Shown here: positions 1 through 6,280 of the stretch, piece by piece
How the letters are laid out: each line of letters opens with the position of its first letter
Numbering within the stretch: position 1 is the first letter of the stretch
Notes under the pieces: generated by a model
Told to the model about the DNA's origin: nothing
Databases searched by the model: none
What the model saw: only the letters and a program-made list of their open reading frames with translations
Program-made: the position numbers and the translations under genes
Source: Acetobacteraceae bacterium
GTDB taxonomy: Bacteria; Pseudomonadota; Alphaproteobacteria; Acetobacterales; Acetobacteraceae
Length of the DNA stretch: 7,880 nucleotides
Direction of reading: 5' to 3'
Assembly (NCBI GenBank): GCA_027323595.1
Contig: DAHWBL010000271.1
Coordinates: 1 to 7,880, forward strand

Positions 1-263
1 CAGATCCCCGCCGTCGCCGTCAGCGCCCCGGCAAACCCGGCCACCCGCCAGCCCACCAGCGTCGTCACCAGCATGTTCGTCCCCGGTGCCGCCTGCGCCA
101 GCGCGAACAACGCGGCGAATTCCGCCGGCGTCATCCAGTGATGCACCTCGGTCACCTGCCGCTGCATCTCCGGCAGCACCGGCGCGATCCCGCCGATCGC
201 CAGAAACGACAATTGCACCATGATCTCGGCCAGCGACAGCACCTCATGCCAATGCACGCTCAT
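1..263 (-). CDS. Chromate transporter (CHR family), second half-size subunit, partial
   Basis: This is the N-terminal 87 residues of a membrane protein running off the left edge. It belongs to the CHR (chromate ion transporter) family, whose members export chromate or related oxyanions from the cytoplasm. Visible hallmarks are a hydrophobic first segment with FLAIGG at residues 20-25, followed by APVLPEMQR (27-35), HHWMTPAEF (41-49) and QAAPGTN (57-63). The last is the degenerate counterpart of the QFLPGPN loop in the first half. The ATG at 263 overlaps the TGA of the upstream CHR gene (ATGA), so the two are translationally coupled. Split CHR proteins usually act as a pair of homologous halves with opposite topology. 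Family assignment is firm. Actual chromate specificity is inferred, because CHR proteins without a linked chrB regulator can have other roles. Confidence 0.85.
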   Translation of the reverse strand, partial: MSVHWHEVLSLAEIMVQLSFLAIGGIAPVLPEMQRQVTEVHHWMTPAEFAALFALAQAAPGTNMLVTTLVGWRVAGFAGALTATAGI

Positions 264-859
264 CGCCGCCGCGCCTCGCCGGCCCGCCCGGCGAGCCACA
301 CCAGCGCCACCCCGGTCGGCGCCAGCACCAGCAGCGCCGGCACCAGCGGCACATGAAACCCCGTCACCGCGACGAACCCCACCGCCGCGACGCCGATCCC
401 CAGCCAGTTGCCGCGCAACGGCGACACCACCTTGATCGCCATCACCATGATCAGCCCGGATGCCGCCGCCGACAGCCCGGCAAACGCATGCTGAACCCAC
501 ACGACATCCTCGAACCGGTCATAGATCGTCGCCAGCACCAGCACGATCGCGAACGGTGCGGCCATCAGCCCCATGAAACACGCCACCGCCCCGGCCAGCC
601 CGCGATAGCGCGCGCCGAGTGCCACCGACATGTTGACGATGTTGGGACCGGGCAAAAACTGGCACAGCGCCAGCAGATCGGTGAACTCCGCCGGACTCAG
701 CCACCGCCGCTGGTCCACCACCATCCGCCGCGCCCACGGCAGCACCCCGCCGAAGCCATACATCCCGATCGAGAAAAACCCGACGAACAGCTCCCGCAGG
801 CTCGGCGGCGCGATCGCCTCGGCCACCCCCTCGCCCGCCTCGATTCCGACATCGGCCAT
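260..859 (-). CDS. Chromate transporter (CHR family), first half-size subunit
   Basis: A 199-residue polytopic membrane protein, the length of a single CHR domain; full-length ChrA carries two such domains in about 400 residues. Residues 1-20 are a polar cytoplasmic tail. The CHR signature follows: LRELFVGFFSIGMYGFGG around residues 21-38, PWARRMVVDQRRWLSPAEF (41-59) and QFLPGPN (67-73). The rest is hydrophobic helices, ending in a basic tail. Its downstream partner starts inside its stop codon, so the two probably form a heterodimeric oxyanion transporter. The ATG at 859 has only a weak Shine-Dalgarno (GGCCTGAC directly upstream), so an alternative start cannot be excluded. It begins 59 bp after cbpM on the same strand and may be the distal part of that transcript. 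No chrB-like regulator is visible. Substrate is inferred from the family only. Confidence 0.9.
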   Translation of the reverse strand: MADVGIEAGEGVAEAIAPPSLRELFVGFFSIGMYGFGGVLPWARRMVVDQRRWLSPAEFTDLLALCQFLPGPNIVNMSVALGARYRGLAGAVACFMGLMAAPFAIVLVLATIYDRFEDVVWVQHAFAGLSAAASGLIMVMAIKVVSPLRGNWLGIGVAAVGFVAVTGFHVPLVPALLVLAPTGVALVWLAGRAGEARRR

Positions 860-918
860 GTCAGGCCAATAGCCGAGCCGCGCCGCCGCGCCAATGCGCC
901 GGCCGCATAATTACGCGC

Positions 919-1275
919 TCAGCCGCCCGCCGGATCATCCGTCAACGCGGCACGCAACGCCTCGATCAGCTCGTCGGGCGCACGCGCCGCCAGCACCCCA
1001 GCCAGCCGCCGCAACCGCGCCCGCTCGGCATGCAACTGGTCCAGCAACGGCAGCACCAGCTCCAGCGCGGAATCCTCGATCAACAACTCATCGCGCAGCT
1101 CCGCGATCAGCCGGATGCGCGCCAAATCCACCGGGCGAAACCGCTCCCCGCCAGGCGGACAAACCCAGCGCCGCTCGATCCAGACGGTGAGCATCTCCGC
1201 CGACACCCCACCGACGCACCGACAGGCCGCCGCGATTCCGATCACCACCGGCACGCCCGCGTCCGCCCCGCTCAT
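919..1275 (-). CDS. cbpM: Chaperone modulator CbpM
   Basis: A 118-residue protein resembling CbpM, the small MerR-like modulator that binds the J-domain of CbpA and restrains its stimulation of DnaK in the cytoplasm. Supporting features are a MerR-type winged-helix start (residues about 24-51, containing WIERRWVCP and ERFRPVDLARI), then LIAELRDELLIEDSALELVLPLLDQLH (56-82), which matches the CbpM pattern of a conserved helix ending in LDQL, and an Arg-rich amphipathic helix. The neighbouring gene is a CbpA-type DnaJ, the expected partner. The ATG at 1275 overlaps the dnaJ stop (ATGA), and a good GGAGAGG Shine-Dalgarno (1280-1286) lies inside the end of dnaJ, so the start is well supported. Coupled translation would keep modulator and co-chaperone in step. 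The C-terminus (TDDPAGG) is short and probably disordered. Confidence 0.85.
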   Translation of the reverse strand: MSGADAGVPVVIGIAAACRCVGGVSAEMLTVWIERRWVCPPGGERFRPVDLARIRLIAELRDELLIEDSALELVLPLLDQLHAERARLRRLAGVLAARAPDELIEALRAALTDDPAGG

Positions 1276-2207
1276 GTCGCCTCTCCGCCCAGCCCCGCGC
1301 GCGGGTCGAACGCCGGCCCCGGATTGGCGCGCAGGAACTCCGCCAGCGCCGGATCGGCCGGCCCCAGCATCAGCTTCAGCGTGACGATCAGATCGCCCGC
1401 CGGCTTGCCGCCGTGCGCCGGCACCCCGCGCCCGCGCAGCCGCATCCGCCGCCCGTTCTCCGCGCCGGCCGGCACCGACAGCGCCACCGCCCCGCTCGGC
1501 GTCGGCACCGTCACCTTGCCGCCCAGCACCGCCTCGCGCAGGCTCACCGGCAGCTCCAGCAGAATATCGCCGCCCTCGCGCCGAAACAGCGGATGCGGAT
1601 AGACCTGCACGCTGATCAGCGCATCGCCCGCCGGCCCGCCCTCCGCGCCCGGTCCGCCGCGCCCGCGCAGCCGCAGCGTCTGCCCGTCATCGATCCCGGC
1701 CGGGATCACCACCTCCAGCGTGCCGCCGTCGGGCAGGGTGATGGTCTGGCGCGCGCCGTTCACCGCATCGAGCAGCCCGATCGCCAGACTGTAGCGCCGA
1801 TCCGCCCCCCGCCGCGGCCCCGCCGGCCGGCGCTGGCCGAACATCTCGCCCAATATGTCGCCCAGATCGACATCCTCGCCGCCCTGCCAACCAGGCGGCG
1901 GCCGCCCCCCGCCCGCACCGGCATAATCGCGCGCCCCGGCGGAGCCGGCATAATCCCGATAATACTGCCGCTCCGGCCGCTCCTGCCCGGCGGCGTCGAT
2001 CTCGCCCCGATCAAAGCGCGCCCGCTTGTCGGTGTCCGACAACAGCTCATTGGCCGCCGATATCGCCTTGAACCGCTCCTCGGCCGCCTTGTCGCCGGGA
2101 TTGAGGTCGGGATGGTGCTTCTTGGCGAGCTTGCGATAGGCCGCGCGGATCTGCGCCTCGGTCGCGGTCTTCTCGACGCCCAGAAGCTTGTAGGGATCCT
2201 CCGCCAT
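1272..2207 (-). CDS. cbpA: CbpA-type DnaJ co-chaperone (class B, no zinc finger)
   Basis: A 311-residue J-protein that would stimulate the ATPase of DnaK and deliver substrates in the cytoplasm. Residues 4-67 are a J-domain with DPYKLLGV, the helix II motif AYRKLAKKHHPD and the catalytic HPD at 32-34. A Gly/Arg/Tyr-rich linker follows (about 74-135), containing the DLGDILGEMFG segment (114-124). From about 139 there are two beta-sandwich substrate-binding domains, with VVIPAGIDDGQTLRLRGRG and its second-domain echo LSVPAGAENGRRMRLRGRG. There are no CxxCxGxG zinc-finger repeats, so this is not canonical DnaJ but the CbpA/DjlA-like class. Length is close to E. coli CbpA (about 306). The frame stays open upstream to 2555, but that part overlaps the HdeD gene and has no J-domain-like content; ATG 2207 gives the normal N-terminus. 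It follows the HdeD stop by 2 bp and lacks a strong Shine-Dalgarno, so it is probably translationally coupled. Confidence 0.93.
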   Translation of the reverse strand: MAEDPYKLLGVEKTATEAQIRAAYRKLAKKHHPDLNPGDKAAEERFKAISAANELLSDTDKRARFDRGEIDAAGQERPERQYYRDYAGSAGARDYAGAGGGRPPPGWQGGEDVDLGDILGEMFGQRRPAGPRRGADRRYSLAIGLLDAVNGARQTITLPDGGTLEVVIPAGIDDGQTLRLRGRGGPGAEGGPAGDALISVQVYPHPLFRREGGDILLELPVSLREAVLGGKVTVPTPSGAVALSVPAGAENGRRMRLRGRGVPAHGGKPAGDLIVTLKLMLGPADPALAEFLRANPGPAFDPRAGLGGEAT

Positions 2208-2209
2208 GA

Positions 2210-2797
2210 TCAGACCAGCCTGCCCCGCAGCCCACGCAGCCGCATCCCCAGCGCGATCATGCTCGCCCCGAAGAACAGCGCATAGCCGCCGATCCACCAG
2301 GTCAGCACCACCGCCCCGGCCACCGGCCAGGCGAACAGCGCCAGCCCCCACACCACGCTGACCACCCCGCCGAGCCCCATCAGCACCCGATGCGCGCCGC
2401 CCAGCCGCAGCGCCGCCCACAGCAGCACCGCGCCGCTGACGACCGCCCAGGCACCGGCCAGCACGATGAAGGCGAACACCGTCAGGATCGGCATCGCGAA
2501 CGCGACAGCCCCGGCCAGCAGATCGACCACCCCCTCGACGATCAGCCCGCCCCAACGCTCATGCCGCGCCATCGCGCGCACCCCCGCCCCGATCGCGAAC
2601 ACCCCATCGACGAACATGTAGGCCCCGAACAGCAGCACCAGGGAGGCCAGCGTCACCCCCGGCCAGGCGAAGGCGACGATCCCGAACAGGATCGTCAGCA
2701 CCCCGCGCACCACCAGCATCCACCAGTTGCGCGCCAGCGCGCCGGCATGACCCAGACCATGATGCCCCCCGCCGGTCGAAGAAAAGCTGCCCGACAT
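2210..2797 (-). CDS. HdeD family acid-resistance/stress membrane protein
   Basis: A 195-residue inner-membrane protein of the HdeD (DUF308) family. After a polar Ser/Gly/His-rich tail (1-22), six hydrophobic helices can be read in pairs (roughly 27-46, 50-75, 85-105, 107-130, 138-160, 163-187). The repeated signature of a helix start with RG and FGI, followed by WPG or AMP and then a glycine-rich helix, is seen as WWMLVVRGVLTILFGIVAF, GGLIVEGVVDLLAGAVAF and VLMGLGGVVSVVWGLALF. In E. coli HdeD contributes to acid resistance at high cell density; its biochemical activity is not established. It is the first gene of a run with cbpA and cbpM, which supports a stress role here. An in-frame TTG at 2815 lies upstream, but the AGGAG at 2804-2808 sits 6 nt before the ATG at 2797, so that ATG is preferred. 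Confidence 0.88.
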   Translation of the reverse strand: MSGSFSSTGGGHHGLGHAGALARNWWMLVVRGVLTILFGIVAFAWPGVTLASLVLLFGAYMFVDGVFAIGAGVRAMARHERWGGLIVEGVVDLLAGAVAFAMPILTVFAFIVLAGAWAVVSGAVLLWAALRLGGAHRVLMGLGGVVSVVWGLALFAWPVAGAVVLTWWIGGYALFFGASMIALGMRLRGLRGRLV

Positions 2798-2803
2798 GAT
2801 GAT

Positions 2804-2808
2804 CTCCT
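2804..2808 (-). promoter_or_regulatory. Ribosome binding site deciding the HdeD start
   Basis: AGGAG on the minus strand, 6 nt upstream of ATG 2797. It would lie inside the coding sequence if the upstream TTG (2815) were used, so it argues for the shorter 195-residue product. Confidence 0.75.
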
Positions 2809-2861
2809 GTTTCAATTATTCGTCAGATGGGTCGGCCAACGTCACGAATCCATAGCCGCGC

Positions 2862-4133
2862 CTACGTCACGCTCAACAACCCCGCCCACGCGCCCGAACA
2901 ACAGCTCGCCAGCGTGCCCGACAAAATCGTGCGCAACCCCAGCCGCGCCAGCTCCGCCCGCCGCCGCGGCACCATCGCGCCGATGCCGCCCAGCATGATG
3001 CCCAGCGAGCCGAAATTGGCAAAGCCGCAAAGCGCATAGGCCATGATCACCGACGCCGCCGGCGACAGGCTGCCCGGCGGCAGCCTCGCGAGGTCCAGAT
3101 ACGCGACGAACTCGTTCAGCACCGTCTTGGTGCCCATCAGCCCCGCCGCCACGCCGCTCTGCTCCCACGGCACCCCCATCAGCCACACCAGCGGCCGAAA
3201 CACCCAGGCGGCCAGCATCTGCAATGTCACCGGCACGCCATCCACCAGCGGCAGCAGCCCCAGCACCATGTTGATCGCGCTCACCGCGGCGATCGTGCAG
3301 ATCAGCACCGCCACGATCGCCGCCACCACCGGCACCCCGTCCAGCGTGCCCTTGACGAACGCATCGAGCGTGGAAGCCGGCGCATCCTCGATCACCAGCT
3401 CCCCGGCCGCACCGTCGCCGGCGCCAAACGGCACCATCATCGCCGCGATCGCCAGCGCCGCCGGCGTGCTCAGCACCGAGGCGACCAGGATGGTGCCCAG
3501 CGCATCGGGCACCACATGCGCCAGGAACCCGGCATAGATCACCATCACCGTGCCCGCGACCCCGGCCATCCCGCATGACATCAGCGCGAACAGCTCGCCG
3601 CGCTGCATGCCCGCCAGATACGGGCGGATCAGCAGCGGGCTCTCCACCTGGCCCAGCAGCACATGGCTCGCCGCCCCCAGCGCCAGCGCGCCATCGATCC
3701 CCAGCACCCGGCGCAGCAGCCAGGCGAACGCCCCCATCACCCGCTGCAGCACCCCCCAGTGGAACAGCACCGCCGAGGCGGCCGAGATGATGACCACCAG
3801 CGGCAGCGCGCGAAACGCCAGAATGTAGGCACCACCGGGGAATTTCTCATCGAACGGCAGCACCCCCCCGCCCAGATAGCCGAACACGAAGCCGCTGCCC
3901 GCGTCGGACGCGCGCTGCAACGCCGCCGCCGCCGCATCGAGCGGGCCGAGCAGCACCCGCGCGCCCGGCAGCCGGATCAGCAGCAATGCCAGCAGCGCCT
4001 GCAACCCCATGCCCCCCAGCACCGTGCGCCAGGCGATCCGCGCCCGATCCTCGCTCAACGCGAAGCCGATCAGCAGGCACAGCATGATCGCCAGAAATCC
4101 GCGCACCAGCGCCTCCCGATTCGCCAACCCCAT
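2862..4133 (-). CDS. Concentrative nucleoside transporter (NupC/CNT family)
   Basis: A 423-residue inner-membrane symporter that would import nucleosides with H+ or Na+. CNT hallmarks are present in order: the N-terminal helix pair with SEDRARIAWRTV (27-38), SGFVFGYLGGG (80-90), the gate region with FRALPLVVIISA (107-118), the hairpin-1 substrate motif GQVESP (161-166), GTVMVIYAGFL (194-204), the TM7 motif NEFVAY (340-345, Glu binds the ribose) and GFANFGSLGI (370-379). Length is typical (E. coli NupC about 400). The frame is open upstream to 4415 but that extension is Arg/Ser-rich and not membrane-like, and it crosses the divergent gene; ATG 4133 is chosen. A GTG at 4142 is an alternative, and no clear Shine-Dalgarno precedes either. 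HdeD lies 64 bp downstream on the same strand, so read-through is possible. Exact nucleoside preference cannot be read from the sequence. Confidence 0.93.
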   Translation of the reverse strand: MGLANREALVRGFLAIMLCLLIGFALSEDRARIAWRTVLGGMGLQALLALLLIRLPGARVLLGPLDAAAAALQRASDAGSGFVFGYLGGGVLPFDEKFPGGAYILAFRALPLVVIISAASAVLFHWGVLQRVMGAFAWLLRRVLGIDGALALGAASHVLLGQVESPLLIRPYLAGMQRGELFALMSCGMAGVAGTVMVIYAGFLAHVVPDALGTILVASVLSTPAALAIAAMMVPFGAGDGAAGELVIEDAPASTLDAFVKGTLDGVPVVAAIVAVLICTIAAVSAINMVLGLLPLVDGVPVTLQMLAAWVFRPLVWLMGVPWEQSGVAAGLMGTKTVLNEFVAYLDLARLPPGSLSPAASVIMAYALCGFANFGSLGIMLGGIGAMVPRRRAELARLGLRTILSGTLASCCSGAWAGLLSVT

Positions 4134-4260
4134 GCATAGCACGCACCATGCCGCCACCAGCGGCGGGGCAGCGGCAACAGGGCTGGACCCGCCGCCCGGA
4201 GTGCCTAGACTGCGCCATCGAACCGGCGATCCCCGCCCGCACAGGAGCAACGCCCCCCGC
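4134..4260. promoter_or_regulatory. Divergent intergenic region (nupC / HtrA-like gene)
   Basis: This 127-bp gap separates the divergent nupC and HtrA-like genes and must hold both promoters if neither gene is read through from elsewhere. On the plus strand TAGACT (4206-4211) is a 4/6 match to a -10 box, but no convincing -35 lies 16-18 bp upstream. AGGAG (4243-4247) is the likely, rather distant (13 nt), ribosome site of the HtrA-like gene. No clear operator palindrome is seen. Confidence 0.35.
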
Positions 4261-5232
4261 ATGGCCGACCCCGACTGGGAAATCCCGCCCGACGAGCACC
4301 CCGAACCCGGCGACCACGAATATGATCTCGATCGCGCCCTCGCGGCCGTCGTCGGGCTCAAGGCGCGGGTGCCCGACGACGCCTTCACCGCCGCCATCCT
4401 GGGCACCGAGCGCATCGGCAGCGGCGTGGTGATCGACGCGAGCGGGCTGGTGCTGACGATCGGCTATCTGATCACCGAGGCCGACAGCATCTGGCTCACC
4501 GCCAATGACGGCCGCGCGGTCCCCGGCGACGCGCTCGCCTATGACCACGCCACCGGCTTCGGCCTGGTGCAGCCGCTCGGCCGGCTCGGCCTGCCGCATC
4601 TCACCCTCGCCCAGCCGCATGAGGGGCGCATCGGCGACGAGGCAATCGCGGCGGCCGGCGGCGGGCGCACCAAGGCGCGGCGCACCTCCATCATCGCGCG
4701 CGAGGAATTCGCCGGCTACTGGGAATATCTGCTCGACGAGGCCCTGTTCACCGCGCCGGCGCATCCGCTATGGAGCGGTGCCGCGCTGATCAGCAGCACC
4801 GGCACGCTGCTTGGCATCGGCTCGCTGATCCTTCAGCGCGACAGCGGCCGCAACAAGCTCGATCTCAACATGTTCGTGCCAGGCTGGCATCTGCGCCCGA
4901 TCCTGTCGGACCTCACCCGCTTCGGCCGGGTGGACCGTCCCGCCCGCCCCTGGATCGGCATCACCGCGGTCGAAAGCGCGGATGCGATCTTCGTCGGCGG
5001 CATCAGCGAATCCGGCCCCGCCGACGATGCCGGCATCCAGCCCGGCGACCGTATCGTCGCGGTCGGCGACACCGAGATCGAGGACCTGCCGGGCCTGTGG
5101 CGCAGCATCTGGCAACAGGGGCCGGCCGGCACGCCGATCCCGCTGACGCTGGCGCGCAAGTCACGCACCTATTCGGTCACCGTCGCCTCGGCGGACCGCA
5201 CCGCGCGCTTCACCACGCCAAAACTGCACTGA
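4261..5232 (+). CDS. HtrA-like S1C trypsin-fold/PDZ protein, probable cytoplasmic pseudoprotease
   Basis: A 323-residue protein with the HtrA/DegP architecture, but with no signal peptide or membrane anchor: residues 1-45 are acidic and hydrophilic, so it is predicted cytoplasmic. The first beta-barrel starts with GSGVVIDASGLVLT (53-66); in active HtrA the next residues include the catalytic His (consensus TNNHVV), but here the sequence is TIGYLI, putting Tyr69 in place of His. The Asp motif (consensus TDLAVL) reads TGFGLV (98-103), so Asp is absent. The serine loop (consensus GNSGGPL) reads LWSGAAL (170-176), keeping Ser172-Gly173 and followed by the usual TGTLLGIG. A PDZ domain occupies about 230-310, with SGPADDAGIQPGDRIVAV at 251-268. 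Peptidase activity is therefore doubtful; a binding or scaffold role is the inference. The reading frame is intact and its motifs look conserved rather than decayed. The amidohydrolase follows 23 bp downstream, probably in the same operon. Confidence 0.85.
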   Translation: MADPDWEIPPDEHPEPGDHEYDLDRALAAVVGLKARVPDDAFTAAILGTERIGSGVVIDASGLVLTIGYLITEADSIWLTANDGRAVPGDALAYDHATGFGLVQPLGRLGLPHLTLAQPHEGRIGDEAIAAAGGGRTKARRTSIIAREEFAGYWEYLLDEALFTAPAHPLWSGAALISSTGTLLGIGSLILQRDSGRNKLDLNMFVPGWHLRPILSDLTRFGRVDRPARPWIGITAVESADAIFVGGISESGPADDAGIQPGDRIVAVGDTEIEDLPGLWRSIWQQGPAGTPIPLTLARKSRTYSVTVASADRTARFTTPKLH

Positions 5233-5243
5233 ACCGAAACGCC

Positions 5244-5250
5244 AAGGGGG
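5244..5250 (+). promoter_or_regulatory. Ribosome binding site of the amidohydrolase
   Basis: AAGGGGG ends 5 nt before ATG 5256, in the 23-bp gap after the HtrA-like gene. It fixes the start, since the frame is otherwise open far upstream through the HtrA-like gene. Confidence 0.7.
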
Positions 5251-5255
5251 AAACC

Positions 5256-6215
5256 ATGCTCAACGGCCAGAAAATCATCACCATCGAGGAACATTACTGG
5301 GACCGCGATCTGTCGGCACGCTACCAGGGCGTGGAAAGCTTCCGCGACGCCGAGATCAACAAGCGCCTGTTCGACCTTGGTGAACTGCGGCTGCGCGAAA
5401 TGGACGAATCCGGCATCGATCTGCAGATCATCAGCCACGGCGCGCCCTCCACCCAGAAGCTGCCGGCCGACATCGCCGCCGAAGTGGCGCGTGGCGTCAA
5501 CGACCGTCTTGCCGCCGCCATCGCGCTGCACCCCACCCGCTTCCGCGGCTTCGCCGCCCTGCCCACCCCCGCGCCCGAGGCCGCGGCGGACGAGCTGGAG
5601 CGCTGCGTGCGCGAGCACGGCTTCGTCGGCGCCATGATCCATGGCCTGACCAACGAGAAATTCCTCGACGACAAGATGTTCCGCCCCATCTTCGCCCGCG
5701 CCGCCGCGCTGGACGTGCCGATCTATCTGCACCCCGCGGTGCCGCATCCCGCCGTGATGGACGCCTACTACAAGGACTATATGCAGGATTTCCCGATGGT
5801 GATCCGCGCCGCCTGGGGGTTCACGGTCGAAACCGCCACCATGGCGATCCGGCTGATCCTGTCTGGCATCTTCGACGAACACCCGAACCTCAGGATCGTC
5901 ATCGGCCACATGGGCGAGACCCTGCCGTTCCTGCTGTGGCGCATCAACCAGGCATTGTCGCGCCCGGGCAACAAATCCAACAGCTTCCGCGATATCTTCT
6001 GCAAGCATTTCTGGATCACCACCTCGGGCAATTTCTCCAACCCCGCGCTGATCTGCTCGATGATGGAACTCGGCATCGACCGCATCCTCTTCGCCATCGA
6101 CTGGCCGTTCGTGCCCAACCCGCCCGGCGTGGAATGGATCAAGGGCACGCCGATCTGCGCGGAGGACCGCGCCAAGGTGCTGCACGGCAACGCCGAGCGG
6201 CTGTTTCGGCTGTAA
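5256..6215 (+). CDS. Amidohydrolase-2 family metalloenzyme, gamma-resorcylate decarboxylase-like
   Basis: A 319-residue cytoplasmic TIM-barrel enzyme of the ACMSD-like branch of the amidohydrolase superfamily, whose members mainly decarboxylate aromatic acids non-oxidatively or hydrolyse related rings using one divalent metal. Ligands can be assigned by pattern: ITIEEHYWD supplies Glu11-x-His13 (ExH, as in gamma-resorcylate decarboxylases, rather than HxH), IYLHPAVP supplies His159, GHMGE supplies His218 and Glu221 (catalytic pair), and FAIDWPF supplies Asp282. FRGFAALP (96-103) and GFVGAMIHG (122-130) are also typical. Length matches the family (about 325). Likely substrates are hydroxybenzoates, but the exact one cannot be read from the sequence and no aromatic-degradation genes are nearby in the window. 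It is probably co-transcribed with the HtrA-like gene and is followed by a strong hairpin at 6226-6252. Confidence 0.88.
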   Translation: MLNGQKIITIEEHYWDRDLSARYQGVESFRDAEINKRLFDLGELRLREMDESGIDLQIISHGAPSTQKLPADIAAEVARGVNDRLAAAIALHPTRFRGFAALPTPAPEAAADELERCVREHGFVGAMIHGLTNEKFLDDKMFRPIFARAAALDVPIYLHPAVPHPAVMDAYYKDYMQDFPMVIRAAWGFTVETATMAIRLILSGIFDEHPNLRIVIGHMGETLPFLLWRINQALSRPGNKSNSFRDIFCKHFWITTSGNFSNPALICSMMELGIDRILFAIDWPFVPNPPGVEWIKGTPICAEDRAKVLHGNAERLFRL

Positions 6216-6225
6216 TCGCACACAG

Positions 6226-6252
6226 GCGCGGCCCGCACGATGCGGGCCGCGC
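6226..6252 (+). terminator. GC-rich hairpin, likely terminator or 3' stabiliser
   Basis: A perfect 12-bp inverted repeat, GCGCGGCCCGCA / TGCGGGCCGCGC, with a 3-nt loop (CGA), starting 11 bp after the amidohydrolase stop. No T-run follows (GATCGCGCC), so it is not a textbook intrinsic terminator. It may act with Rho or protect the mRNA 3' end. Position and stem strength support a transcript-end role. Confidence 0.6.
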
Positions 6253-6280
6253 GATCGCGCCACATCGACGCTGGCTCCAG

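Noticed and set aside
353..910. A 185-codon plus-strand open frame opposite the CHR gene
   Set aside because: It is His/Arg/Pro-rich without any domain and antisense to a clear transporter gene.
1413..2285. A 290-codon plus-strand open frame opposite the DnaJ gene
   Set aside because: It is a shadow of the strongly biased minus-strand codons with no recognisable protein family.
2208..2555. Possible N-terminal extension of the CbpA-type DnaJ
   Set aside because: It lies inside the HdeD gene in another frame and is Gly/Arg-rich; the J-domain begins right after ATG 2207 as in all CbpA proteins.
2825..2831. CCCATCT on the minus strand as a heat-shock sigma-32 -10 element for HdeD
   Set aside because: No CTTGAA-like -35 is found 13-17 bp upstream, so the match is probably chance.
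4134..4415. Possible N-terminal extension of NupC
   Set aside because: It crosses the divergent gene start and is not membrane-like; the CNT N-terminus aligns with ATG 4133.
3847..4764. A 305-codon minus-strand open frame spanning nupC, the divergent gap and the HtrA-like gene
   Set aside because: It overlaps two well-supported genes and has no domain. It is expected in about 70% GC DNA.
4770..5255. Possible N-terminal extension of the amidohydrolase, as its frame is open upstream
   Set aside because: The extra residues are Arg/His/Pro-rich shadow of the HtrA-like gene; a good AAGGGGG site precedes ATG 5256 and the family starts there.
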